Of a stretch of 40,680 nucleotides of DNA, positions 1 through 9,700 are shown in pieces (position 1 is the first letter of the stretch; every line of letters starts with the position of its first letter). The stretch is taken from contig NHDG01000089.1 of NCBI GenBank assembly GCA_002167285.1, positions 1-40,680 on the forward strand. Reading direction: 5' to 3'. Below the pieces are notes generated by a model. It was not told where the DNA came from and ran no database searches. It was given only the letters and a program-made list of their open reading frames with translations. Source of the stretch: Planctomycetia bacterium TMED53 (GTDB taxonomy: Bacteria > Planctomycetota > UBA8108 > UBA1146). A program made the translations under genes and the position numbers.

Positions 1-207
1 ATTTACGAGCTGTTCCTCAATGGTCCCGCCACGACCTGTCCGATCGCCAGTGATTCCAACAATGATGGGTTCGGAGATCTTGCCGACGCCACTTTCATCA
101 TTATGTATCGCTTTATGGAAGGTGCTGCCCCGGCGGCTCCATTCCCGGATTGCGGACAAGTTGACGGACAGACACCGGAAGATTGTGGAGACAGTTCCTG
201 CCTCTAA
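1..207 (+). CDS. C-terminal end of a secreted dockerin-tailed protein (5' truncated)
   Basis: Only the last 68 residues are present; the gene begins left of the window. Frame 1 is open from the first base to TAA at 205-207. The visible part is the second half of a type I dockerin: a calcium-loop-like stretch DSNNDGFGDLADA is followed by the amphipathic helix TFIIMYRFMEG. A Pro-rich tail APAAPFPDCG and three more cysteines close the protein. The same tail closes the genes ending at 2497 and 6355, so this is a member of the same family. Known dockerins bind cohesin modules through calcium-dependent helices; the partner here is unknown. The upstream modules cannot be seen. A terminator follows at once. 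Confidence 0.85.
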   Translation: MYELFLNGPATTCPIASDSNNDGFGDLADATFIIMYRFMEGAAPAAPFPDCGQVDGQTPEDCGDSSCL

Positions 208-246
208 TTTGAAATAGGAACTGGCTATCTGAGTTTGATTTGATTT

Positions 247-280
247 CTCCCTGGGGGGCTTTGCTCTCCAGGGAGTTTTT
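247..280 (+). terminator. Rho-independent terminator after the truncated dockerin gene
   Basis: CTCCCTGG at 247-254 pairs with CCAGGGAG at 268-275 around a 13-base loop, and is followed directly by five T. It lies 40 bases after the stop at 207. Confidence 0.85.
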
Positions 281-697
281 GAAGCTATTAACGATGAAGG
301 TCTTGTAAATCTCGGGTGTTGAGGCCTCTAGTGCTAAAGTCTGTGATCGTCATGCTTTGTGAAAATGAAACTCCCTAAGAAGTGGCCTCAATCGTCAACA
401 GTTTCGACTCGGATTTTGATCAAGAGCTCCTTCGCTTAGATCGTATAGATATGACGAAATTCTCGCTAAAACATGGGTGATCCCTGTCTCCTGGGACCTT
501 ATGATGCGTGTTCAATCTGGAGCACTGCGCTCCGGGTCGATTTGGGAGTTGAGACCGCTTGAGTCGGTTTGAAAACTCCTCAGACCCAGTCTTGTAACCT
601 TGACAACTTGTGGGCTATTCAAAATTTGCATACGCCTGCGATTGATGATTATCAGACCCTGAGCTATTCCCCGGGGGGGGACCTGAGAGGTGTAAAG
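281..697. other. Intergenic region upstream of the 698-2497 gene
   Basis: No convincing gene is seen. A perfect TTGACA lies at 600-605, but the hexamer 17 bases further (AATTTG) is a poor -10, so a promoter here is only possible. A run of eight G at 673-680 sits just upstream of the ribosome binding site. The frame of the downstream gene is open from a TTG at 569, but those residues look non-coding and precede the signal peptide, so they were left out. Confidence 0.5.
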
Positions 698-2497
698 ATG
701 CTTCGTTCTTTTTCTCTATTCATGCTGACGATATTTGTCAGTTTCTTCACGACCAGTGTGGAAGCACAAGATTTCGTTTTGACGGTCGATGGACCTGCAA
801 CCGGATCTTTGGGAGCTTCCATCGATCAATCGGTCATCTTCGACAACAACGGTGACGCGGTCGCTGGTTGGTCTTACGGGGTTTGCCACGATACAGCTCT
901 GCTGACTCTGACCGATGTGGTGGATGGAGCGACAACCGCAACCGTGAATGGGGGAGGCGCACCGGATTTCAACCAGGTGAATTCATTTGCTGGAGGATAC
1001 ACCGTGGGTGTTGTGATCAGCTTCACTGGAGGAGCATCTTTGCCGGTGAGCACGGGCAATGAGCTGAATGTCGGTACTTACACCTGTGACAATGAGGGAA
1101 CCTCTGTGACTTCTCTCTGCGATACTCTGGGATCTCCTCCTGTTGAGACCGTGGTCGTCGTCAACGGAGCCTCCGTAGTTCCTGTGCAAAATGACGGGAA
1201 CACGGAGATTCAGGGAGTTCCAGATCCCCAGTACACCATCACTGCTCCTAGCGATACCGTGACTTTTGATGGCAACACCGGGGTCGGTGCATTTACTGCA
1301 GCGTTCAGTATCACTGAGGTCGATAACTCGGCCTTGGGGGCACCATTCCCCAATGAAACCCAGGGCTTCTCCTTGGGTCTCGGCAATGATTCGACTCTTC
1401 TGACTCCGATCGCGATCTCCGACACTCTTCCCTTCAGTGCAGATTTCGGAGAATCCAACCTCTTGGCTGACGGTTGGACCATCGGTGTTGTCTACAGTTT
1501 TACTGGGGCAACCACCCTTGCGTTTGATGCTCCTCTCGACGTCGTTTCCGTCGATTACGACACCGTACCGGGAAGCCTTATTGGCAGCGTTGATAATGTC
1601 GAGACCAGCCTCACCTGGATCAACACTTTGGGAACTCCTCCTGTGGAGAACGTGCTGGTCGTGAACGGGGGTTCCATCGCTCCGATCTTTGAAGATGGTG
1701 CGATCACTTTGGAGCCCTTCTCGATTCCTGATCCGGAGTTCAATTTCAACGCTCCGAGCTCGACTGTGAACTATGACGGAAACAGTGGATCTGCCTCCTT
1801 CTCTGCGGCTTTCAGTATCTCTGAGGTCGATAACAGTGCTCTCGGTGCAGATTTCCCGAATCCCAGCCAAGGTTTCTCCATGGGTATGGGGAATGACAGT
1901 GCTGTTCTTGAACCGACTGCGGTGACTGCGACCTTGCCCTTCGATGCTGACTTTGCCGAGGGCGGAATCTTCCCAGATGGTTGGACCATCGGGGTTGTTT
2001 ACAGCTTCACAGGAGGAGAGACCCTTTCCTTCGAAAATGCACTGGATGTCGTTCTCGTCGAGTACTCGACCGTCGCCGGAGCACTTTCCGGCCCAGATGC
2101 CACCACGACTAACTTGTCCTGGACAGGCGCACTCGGAAGTCCTCCGGTCGATAACGTCGTCGTCGTCAACGGTTCTTCCATCGAGCCGACTCTGAATGAC
2201 GGAACCTTGACCCTTCAGCCGGTGTTCGACATTCCCTTTATTCGTGGAAACTGCAATGGGGACAACAAGGTCAACATTGCGGACGGAATTTGGATCCTGA
2301 ACGAGCTCTTCTTGCAGGGACCCTCAGGGACTTGTTTCGCGGCGTGTGATGCGAACGACGACAACCGCTATGACCAGGCAGATGCGATCTTCATCATTGC
2401 ATACCGTCTTCAGGACGGCCCGATGCCGGCTGCACCCTTCCCCGATTGTGGTCCTGTGGCAGGTGCAAATTGCGATGCCACGACGAACTGCCCCTGA
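698..2497 (+). CDS. Secreted protein with three cohesin-like modules and a C-terminal dockerin
   Basis: The protein has 599 residues. The ATG at 698 is chosen because GAGAGG lies seven bases upstream and it begins a clean signal peptide (MLRSFSLFMLTIFVSFF, cleavage likely after VEAQ). Three beta-rich modules of about 150-165 residues follow (roughly 26-170, 176-340, 346-513). Each has a GWxxGVxxxFTG core and ends near LGxPPVxNVVVVNG, a pattern that resembles cohesin-fold domains. Modules 2 and 3 are close copies. From about residue 514 there is a dockerin with two calcium-loop-like repeats (NCNGDNKVNIADG and CDANDDNRYDQAD), then the tail MPAAPFPDCG and further Cys. The likely role is a surface or extracellular structural/adhesive protein; no catalytic motif is seen. 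Signal peptide and dockerin are secure, the cohesin likeness is inferred from pattern. A terminator follows at 2551, so it is probably monocistronic. Confidence 0.85.
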   Translation: MLRSFSLFMLTIFVSFFTTSVEAQDFVLTVDGPATGSLGASIDQSVIFDNNGDAVAGWSYGVCHDTALLTLTDVVDGATTATVNGGGAPDFNQVNSFAGGYTVGVVISFTGGASLPVSTGNELNVGTYTCDNEGTSVTSLCDTLGSPPVETVVVVNGASVVPVQNDGNTEIQGVPDPQYTITAPSDTVTFDGNTGVGAFTAAFSITEVDNSALGAPFPNETQGFSLGLGNDSTLLTPIAISDTLPFSADFGESNLLADGWTIGVVYSFTGATTLAFDAPLDVVSVDYDTVPGSLIGSVDNVETSLTWINTLGTPPVENVLVVNGGSIAPIFEDGAITLEPFSIPDPEFNFNAPSSTVNYDGNSGSASFSAAFSISEVDNSALGADFPNPSQGFSMGMGNDSAVLEPTAVTATLPFDADFAEGGIFPDGWTIGVVYSFTGGETLSFENALDVVLVEYSTVAGALSGPDATTTNLSWTGALGSPPVDNVVVVNGSSIEPTLNDGTLTLQPVFDIPFIRGNCNGDNKVNIADGIWILNELFLQGPSGTCFAACDANDDNRYDQADAIFIIAYRLQDGPMPAAPFPDCGPVAGANCDATTNCP

Positions 2498-2550
2498 TTT
2501 TTGTTTCAAAGGCTTCACTAAGCCTTGAATCGGAAGTCGAAAATAGATAA

Positions 2551-2588
2551 CAGGCCCGGAATCTTCTAGATTCCGGGCCTGTTTTTTT
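2551..2588 (+). terminator. Strong Rho-independent terminator
   Basis: CAGGCCCGGAATC at 2551-2563 pairs perfectly with GATTCCGGGCCTG at 2569-2581, with a tiny loop, followed by seven T. It lies 54 bases after the stop at 2497. Confidence 0.95.
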
Positions 2589-3125
2589 GTCTCGACTCTC
2601 CACTTCTCGGTATTTTCTTCCGGTTCGAAAACCGGGGGGGGGGCCTTGGTTCCGATTTACGCATGGCTGAATAGTGAGTTGAATTCAGTGCGATTGGAAA
2701 TATCCGGAAGTCGATACCGGATTCAAGAATCTATTGCCGAGTTTTCGTCGATAGGACTTTGGAAACGACCTGTAAAGAAGTCCACTAGGCTTCTTCTTCT
2801 AGAACTGTTCGAAGAATCGCCGTAGACAGTTTTGACACCTGTCTGTAACTTTGAATCTCCAGCACAGGAATCTTTAGGTTCCGAATCGCAGGATCTTTCG
2901 ATCCAGCACCTTCCTCTTCTTGCACGACATTCAGTCAATTGTCCCCCCGGGCAGAAGTGACCTGGAGCTCCCCCGAGTTTCAGGAGGCTTGTTCCCGGAC
3001 TGTTTTCAACTTTTGTAATTTTTCCCCCCTGTTCGGAGTCTCTCCGTGCGGGTCGAAGAGTGGAAATACTCCATTCGATCCACAAGGAAACTCCGATGTG
3101 TCCCTTCGAGACGAGGAGAGTAGTG
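2589..3125. other. Long upstream region of the 3126-4991 gene
   Basis: No supported gene lies in these 537 bases. Notable items are a run of ten G at 2634-2643, and an inverted repeat AGACAG/CTGTCT at 2824-2829 and 2839-2844 that flanks a TTGACA. No good -10 hexamer follows at the right distance, so promoter assignment stays open. A strong ribosome binding site (AGGAGAG, 3114-3120) precedes the ATG at 3126. Confidence 0.45.
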
Positions 3126-4991
3126 ATGAAACGCAGTCTCCCGCGCCTTTATAGCGCACTGTTTGCGGTGATTTTCACCGTTATCGGTTCCCACTCTTTT
3201 GCCCAGAATGCACTCACCATTTCCAGTGGTGAAACTGCGGGATTGGCACCTGAAACCCTTTCGGTCCTGATGGACTCAGATACGGGTGTTCAGGGGTTCG
3301 TGCTTGCGATCACATTCGACACCAGCTTGCTGGCGGTCAGTAATGTCGAAGCCGGATCTGCCACCGCTTCCGCGAATGCTGAACTGGTTGTTCCTGAAAC
3401 TCTGGGTGGTGGCTTCACCCTTGGAGTGGTTTTGGATGCAACGGCTCCATTCGACGGTCAGGAAATTCCTGCCGGTACCGGGCTTGAGATTGCGGCCTTC
3501 ACCATGACGCCACAAGCCGTGGTCGGCACTTCCACAGACGCTGCCATCGAGTTCTCCGATGGTGTTCTGAATAACCCTCCTCTTTCCAACTTGATCGTTC
3601 AAAATGGTCAGAGTGTGGACGCCTCCACCGGATTGGGATTGAACAACGGTCTTTTGACCCTTCTTCCTCCTCCGCCTGACAGTGTCCGTATCGAGAGTAG
3701 CGAGATCACTGCTGAAGAGGGTGGTCCTGCAAGAATCTTGATGACCAACGTTGCAGAAGTTCAGGGATTTGTGCTCGCAATCGCTCACGACCCAGAAATT
3801 CTTGAGTTGACCGACATCGTCAGAGGTGATCAGGCTCTTGCTGCTGAGCTTTTCATTGTGGAAATTTATGACGGCAACGGATTGCTCGGCGGAATCGCGG
3901 GTGGAACCGTTGGCTGTGTCATGGATTACACTTCTCCATTCGATGGACAGGCAATCCCGGCAGGTGTTGACAATCACATTGCTTCCTACAACTACAACAC
4001 TGTGATCGAACTCGTTGAGCCCGCACCCCCAATCACAACCAATCTGACCTTCGTCAACGGTGTGTTTGGCAATCCTCCCCTGGAGAATGTGATCGTCGGT
4101 GCCGGTATCTCAATCGATCCTGGCCTTGAGGACGAAGGACCTGGCAATGGTGGTCTCGTAGTGAACCCCAGCCCTCCTCCTCCGGTAAATGACACTGCAT
4201 TCTACATCGGTCAGCGCGACTTCCCGCAAACTGGTACCAATGGTGGTAGCGGATTCCCTGGCCAGGAGATTGAGTTCTGTTTCTTCTACAGTGACCCGAA
4301 CGACAATCTTCAGGGTGTCCAGTTGGCAGTCTGCTACGACGACCTTCTTCTCGTCGACGGAACCTTCAGCATCGAGGGATCTATCGCCGACGAGCTGGGT
4401 GCCGAGTTTGTGCACTACCAGATCGACAACGATGACAATGACGGTGACGGGCGTGAGCTTGTCGCTGGTATTCTCATGGATGCTTTGCCACCCTTCGAGA
4501 ACCAGCAGCTGCCGACGACCACCGAGCCGCTGATGATCGCCTGTGTCGACGCCGAAGTCGATGGCGGAGCGATTTGTGGTGATTCCTTCAGCATCGATTT
4601 CTGCAATGGAATCAACGGTAACGGCATGGTCGAAATCAACAACTTGGCCGTTATTGATTACCAGTCGATTCAGAACTTCACACTCGTTGGTGCTGACTAC
4701 GAGATCATTCCTGTTCCAGCATTCCTTCGTGGAGACTGCAACACCGACACCCTTGTCGACCTTGCAGACGCTGCAACCGTGATCGCCACCGAGTTCCAGG
4801 GTTACAACGCCCTTTGTCTCGACGCATGTGACTCCAATGACGATGGAATCATCAATCTTGCTGACTCTGTTTACCTGCTCAACTTCCTTTTCAGTTTCGG
4901 GAATCCGACTCCGGCTCCTGGACCATTCAGCGCCGGTGAAGACCCAACCGAGGACTCCCTCGATTGTGCCCTCCCAGCTGCGTGTAACTAA
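3126..4991 (+). CDS. Secreted protein with cohesin-like modules and a C-terminal dockerin
   Basis: The protein has 621 residues. ATG 3126 is preceded by AGGAGAG five bases upstream and begins a signal peptide (MKRSLPRLYSALFAVIFTVI, cleavage likely after SFAQ). Three cohesin-like beta modules follow, at about 27-175, 185-345 and 355-530. They carry the phrases VQGFVLAITFD, VQGFVLAIAHD and LQGVQLAVCYD, typical of the cohesin-fold strand after the N-terminal segment. From about 533 comes a dockerin with loops DCNTDTLVDLADA and CDSNDDGIINLAD, and a tail with PTPAPGPFSAGEDP and two Cys. The modules are more diverged from those of the flanking genes, so this is an older paralogue. Only 59 bases separate it from the next gene, with no clear terminator, so co-transcription with 5051-6355 is likely. 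Function is unknown beyond export and probable structural or adhesive use. Confidence 0.85.
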   Translation: MKRSLPRLYSALFAVIFTVIGSHSFAQNALTISSGETAGLAPETLSVLMDSDTGVQGFVLAITFDTSLLAVSNVEAGSATASANAELVVPETLGGGFTLGVVLDATAPFDGQEIPAGTGLEIAAFTMTPQAVVGTSTDAAIEFSDGVLNNPPLSNLIVQNGQSVDASTGLGLNNGLLTLLPPPPDSVRIESSEITAEEGGPARILMTNVAEVQGFVLAIAHDPEILELTDIVRGDQALAAELFIVEIYDGNGLLGGIAGGTVGCVMDYTSPFDGQAIPAGVDNHIASYNYNTVIELVEPAPPITTNLTFVNGVFGNPPLENVIVGAGISIDPGLEDEGPGNGGLVVNPSPPPPVNDTAFYIGQRDFPQTGTNGGSGFPGQEIEFCFFYSDPNDNLQGVQLAVCYDDLLLVDGTFSIEGSIADELGAEFVHYQIDNDDNDGDGRELVAGILMDALPPFENQQLPTTTEPLMIACVDAEVDGGAICGDSFSIDFCNGINGNGMVEINNLAVIDYQSIQNFTLVGADYEIIPVPAFLRGDCNTDTLVDLADAATVIATEFQGYNALCLDACDSNDDGIINLADSVYLLNFLFSFGNPTPAPGPFSAGEDPTEDSLDCALPAACN

Positions 4992-5050
4992 CGGATAGTT
5001 TCAGGAACCCATAAGACGAAGTTAGCTTTTTAAGAAAGCAGAGTAATAAA

Positions 5051-6355
5051 ATGAAATCATTCAAGTTTCTTCTTCCCTTCGCCTGCGCGCTGCTCTTGAG
5101 CGCCACGGCATTCGGGCAGAGTTACCAGATGACGATCACGGACGGATCGGGTGCGCCCGGCTCAGCTGTCGATCTTCAGGTTCTGCTCGACAACAACGGC
5201 GATGCCATTCAAGGCTGGTCCTTAGGGGCTTGTCATGACGGTGCAGCCCTTTCTCTGACTGGCGTCGAGGACGGTGCCACCACCTTGGTGGTGAAGAATG
5301 GATCACCCCCGGACTTCAATCAGGTCAATGTCGATGCAGCCGCAGGTTTCACCGTCGGTGTGGTCATTTGCTTCACCGGTTGTGCAAGTCTCGATGCGGG
5401 TACCAACGGAGCTGAGCTCAATGTCGCTTCTTACGACTTGATCGGTGACCCCGGAACCTCCACCAGCGTCGACTTCTGCAATACCCTCGGATCTCCCGCT
5501 GTCGAGACCATCGTCGTCGTCGGTGGTGCTTCGATCACTCCCGACACCTCTGGCGGTGCCGTCGAACTCGTGGCTGGTCCTCCTCCGTTTGCATACACCA
5601 TCGGAGATTACGATCTCGACTACGATGGAAACACTGGTGAGCTTTCTTTCAGCACCAGCCCAAGCATTACAGAGAATCCGGATAATCCGGGATTCCCCAG
5701 CTCGACTCAGGGTTTCTCGATGGGCCTTCAGCACGATGATGCGCTGTTGACCGTCGATTCTATCGAGTGGAATTCAGATCTCGGTTTCGATCCGGACTTC
5801 GCGGGTGTCAATACTCTGGCCAATGGCTGGACCATCGGGGTGGTTTACAGTTTTACCGGTGGTAACACCCTTCAGTTCGATTCAGAGACCGCGGTTTTAA
5901 GTGTTGGATACTCCTCCGTCTCTTCAGCCCTCGCTGGGCTTGAAGATCCGACGAACACTGGCCTTTCTTGGACCGATAGTCTTGGACAGCCTCCAGTGGC
6001 AAACGTTGTCGTCGTCGGTGGTGGATCGATCGAAGCTGAGCTGGTCAGTGGGGCTGTAACCTTGTTCCCACAGTACGCTCCGCCCGACGTTCCATTCATT
6101 CGTGGTAACTGCAATGGTGATGACAGAGTCAACATCGCTGATGGTATCTTCATCATAAATGAGATTTTCCAGAATGGCCCATCGAGTTCTTGCTTGATTG
6201 CATGTGACGCTAACGACGACTCCGTTATGGACGTTGCTGATGCGACCTACATCATCATGTACCGCTTCTTGGGTGGACCTGCACCGACCGCACCATGGCC
6301 GGATTGCGGAACCATCGAAGGTGCCGATTGTGAATCGACACCTTACTGCCCCTGA
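5051..6355 (+). CDS. Secreted protein with two cohesin-like modules and a C-terminal dockerin
   Basis: The protein has 434 residues and begins with a signal peptide (MKSFKFLLPFACALLLSA, cleavage likely after AFGQ). The ribosome binding site is weak (AGAAAGCAGAG some distance upstream), which fits translation coupled to the gene before it. Two modules at about 24-175 and 180-345 are close relatives of modules 1 and 2/3 of the 698-2497 protein, sharing NNGDAxxGWSxGxCHD, PPDFNQVN and GWTIGVVYSFTGG. The dockerin from about 348 (FIRGNCNGDDRVNIADG, CDANDDSVMDVAD) and the tail PAPTAPWPDCG with later Cys are almost interchangeable with that paralogue. The gene looks like a shorter copy with one module fewer, so gain or loss of modules is the likely history. 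A strong terminator ends the unit. Confidence 0.85.
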   Translation: MKSFKFLLPFACALLLSATAFGQSYQMTITDGSGAPGSAVDLQVLLDNNGDAIQGWSLGACHDGAALSLTGVEDGATTLVVKNGSPPDFNQVNVDAAAGFTVGVVICFTGCASLDAGTNGAELNVASYDLIGDPGTSTSVDFCNTLGSPAVETIVVVGGASITPDTSGGAVELVAGPPPFAYTIGDYDLDYDGNTGELSFSTSPSITENPDNPGFPSSTQGFSMGLQHDDALLTVDSIEWNSDLGFDPDFAGVNTLANGWTIGVVYSFTGGNTLQFDSETAVLSVGYSSVSSALAGLEDPTNTGLSWTDSLGQPPVANVVVVGGGSIEAELVSGAVTLFPQYAPPDVPFIRGNCNGDDRVNIADGIFIINEIFQNGPSSSCLIACDANDDSVMDVADATYIIMYRFLGGPAPTAPWPDCGTIEGADCESTPYCP

Positions 6356-6391
6356 TCCCTGGATCAGGAACCTCATAGGACACTAGGGAAA

Positions 6392-6429
6392 GCCCGGTGC
6401 GACTCGTGGTCGTACCGGGCAATTTTTTT
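6392..6429 (+). terminator. Strong Rho-independent terminator
   Basis: GCCCGGTGCGAC at 6392-6403 pairs with GTCGTACCGGGC at 6409-6420 (twelve pairs, one G-U), followed by AA and seven T. Confidence 0.95.
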
Positions 6430-6769
6430 GGGGGTAGTCGAACCGGGAATCGATAGCGCGAATTTGTGATTATCGGTCCCGGAGCGGGCACTATTACCGA
6501 AATTGACGGCTTGAGCACGCGCCAAGGATCCGGGGGATTGACGACGGGTGGGGCGTCGATACGATAGATATTGCCTCGGGGATCACGCAACCACCGGGTC
6601 AAGCCCAATTCCTTCCGGAACCCTCATCGTCCGTGTTGACGAATTGTCGAATGATCTGTTCGTAGATCTGACTCGACGATGGTCTTCACGAGTGAGTCAG
6701 GCGGCGTGCCTGGCGAAGTTGGTGAGGAATCGATTCACGATTCCATAATGTGACGATGGAGGCGCTTCC
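6430..6769. other. Intergenic region before the 1687-residue lipoprotein gene
   Basis: These 340 bases show no convincing coding sequence on either strand. One promoter candidate and a strong ribosome binding site (GGAGG at 6758-6762) are listed or used elsewhere. Nothing else stands out. Confidence 0.45.
6538..6565 (+). promoter_or_regulatory. Candidate sigma-70-type promoter
   Basis: TTGACG at 6538-6543 and TACGAT at 6560-6565 are separated by 16 bases. This would leave a leader of about 200 bases before ATG 6770. Promoter rules in this phylum are poorly known, so this is only a candidate. Confidence 0.25.
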
Positions 6770-9700
6770 ATGTTGATCGCCGAAAAAATTCTCCACGAAA
6801 ACCGCCATGACCTTAAGGGTGTTGGTATAGCGATGACGTCGATGCCGAGATTGCTTTCGAGTGTCGTCTTGGTACTGCTTCTGCTGTCGGCAGGTTGTAC
6901 CCAGCCCCCTGACGTTCCCTTTACCATTCCTGGAAACGGGGCTTCAAACGTTGAAGTCACCACTGATATTCAGGTGGCATTCACCACGGCGATGGATCCT
7001 TCATCTTCTACCGATCCTGCAAACTGGACTATTCAAGGAAGCCTTTCCGGTCCCCACCCTGCGGCGGGATCTCTCAATGAAGATAGCCGCATTTTGACTC
7101 TTATCCCCGAGACTCCTTTCCAAGAGGGAGAAACGGTGACAGTGGTCATCACCGAAGGTGTCAGAACCAATGTTCAGATCCCTATCGATCCCATCACCAT
7201 TCAATTCACAACGGTTGGGGCAGGGGCAGGAACAGCCGGTTCGCGTCCGGGAGAAGACCAGTTTTCATTGGTTCAAATCACTCCCAATGCTGGCGATCTC
7301 AGTGTTTCCCGCAGTCCTTCTGTCACCGCCACCTTTGATCTTCCATACCAGGTTGCGACAGCAGCTGGGGCGGTCAGTTTGCGTGGTTCTCGAACAGGCC
7401 TTCGCACCCCGCAACTGATTTACCCCGCGGTGAACGCAGGAGTTTCAGATCTGTTACAGGTACTTCTCGAAGGGGGAGAGGCTCCCTTCTACCCAGGTGA
7501 AGAGATCGAGCTCGTCTTCGATTCAAAACTGCTTTCCCAGTTACAAACCGGGGAAACTGAACCACGGCAACTTGTGCCATTCGTCTCGCGCTACCGAGCA
7601 GCACTGGGATTCGCCACTGGTGGTTTGGGACCCCGTGAGCCGGTCATCGCAACCGGAACAAACGGCCTTCTCTTCGCTGATCTCGGTGAGATGTTGCCCT
7701 ACAGCGGACTCGAATTGGTGACACTCAGTCAACAAGGACAGGTTTCCCTTTTGCGTGCGGGTAGTGCTGGAGACGGATCCAGCTGGAGTCTCGAATCACA
7801 AATTGAACTGACTTCGGCTCCCGCCGCGGCAGTCCTCGCTGACCTGGATGGGGACAGCAGATCAGAGTTGATCGTCTCATGTGAAGATGGATTTCTTCAC
7901 ATCGTTACCGTCATCGGTCAAGAGTTGGTGGAGGAGGATACTACCCACGATATGGGAGGTCTGATCTTCAACGCCTTGAATGTGGGTGAACTCAGTGGCG
8001 ATCAGAGTCTTGAAATCGTCGGGGCTGCTCAGGATGGATTACGTATCATCCAGAATACAGTCGTCATCGATCCCGGTACCTTTGAGGTCAGCAGCGCTCT
8101 TTCCGTGACAGGGATATTGCCGATGCCCGCCCCCGTCGAATCGGTGGTTCTTGCGGATTTTGATAAGGATGGTCGTCTCGATCTATTGGTATCTGCAGGA
8201 GTAGGACTCTTACTTCGTGGAGCAGGTAATGCCACTTTCCTGGAAACGGCGTTCCTTGAACCGGCACCGTTCGGAAAGATTGTAGCTGGAGACGTGAATG
8301 GGGATGGCTGGCTCGATGCCATCACCCCTGGAACTTCCGGCCTTTCAATACACCTTAACCCTGCGGGGCAACCCCCTCTCGAGTGGACCGGTGTTCCACT
8401 GTTAACGGGTGGCCCGGTCATCGACGTCGCCGTGACCGAGGTTGATGGTGACCCTGTTGAAATCGACGACATCGTGATCATTCAGGATGCCGCAGATGAA
8501 TTGATTCTCTTGCGCAGACTCTCTCCGGATCTGGGAGATTCGGAAGTGGTGATCTTGCCCTTCTTTGGTGATGCCGCGGAGAGTCGCCTTTCCCTTGTGG
8601 ATACGGATGGAGATTTAGGTACGGATATCCTCGTTCGCCAACTCTCCAATTCTGCTCCTCCCTTGGCAGTGTGGAGATCGATCGGTGTTATCGACGATCA
8701 GCAAAGTGCCTTGGAATTTCAAGTTCCCGCCTCCATCGACCTTCCACCGGGAACTCTTAGCATTGAGATTCCGATTACTGCCACCTTTGAAGACGATTTG
8801 TCAGGATTCCGTTTGGCAATGGACTACGATGAATCCTTGTTGATCGCTTCCGAGTTGATCGCCGATCCGGCAACGTTCCCCTTCGGCAGTGTTGAGGTGG
8901 TGAGCAGTATCGACGCAGCAAATGGACTGATCGCTGCAAACATGCAAATCAATGGGTACATCCCGGCTGGAACAGAAGTTCCGATTGCTCGCGTTTTGAT
9001 GCAGCCTGTACCGAGTCAGTTAGGGGAGGCCCAATTCCTCTTGGCGGATGGACTCAGTATCCAGGGAACGACCTGGTCCAATCAGGGAACTGTCGACGCT
9101 ACCGGTGCTTTGCTGGCAGGTGATGTTTCTTCGGCACAAGGTGTGGTCTTCATCAATTCGGCCACACCGGCTCCGGAAGCCTTGCAGTGTGAAATCACTT
9201 CTTCTGCAGGGCAGACCGAAGTCATTCTCAACTGGTCCAATCCAGTCAACTACGATCTTCAGGCTGGAATAGAGATTCGTCGCGGCGGCGCATTGCTGTC
9301 GACGATTTCTGGAACGAGCACCAGCTTCATCGACACGACACCCGGCCAAGGATCCTTTGAATACAGCGTCATCGGTTTTCAGGGAGGGGTACCTTCTGCG
9401 CCGACGAGTTGTACTGCCGTGATCATTCCAACCACTAATCTCAACTGTGAGCGAAACGCCTCGAATCCCGCAAATGTGGAGCTCAATTGGTTGAGCCTCC
9501 CCGGAACTTCAGCTTGGCAGATCTTCCGTGATGGCGGCTTTGTGGTCGAACTACCCGCACAGCAGTTGCAATTCATCGATGCCGCTGATTTGCAATCCCA
9601 CATTTACGAGGTCAGAGCAGTACAGGGTGGTGCTACCTCAGCTGGTGCGACCTGCATCGTCGAAGATGCAGGTGGAACTGGTACAGCAAACCCCACCAAT

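Noticed and set aside
983-1870. Long open frame on the minus strand inside the dockerin gene
   Set aside because: It is the antisense of strongly coding sequence with a signal peptide and repeats, and its own translation is low-quality and unlike any family.
6255-6608. 117-residue minus-strand frame across the terminator after 6355
   Set aside because: It runs through a strong terminator hairpin and into the antisense of a dockerin, with no ribosome binding site.
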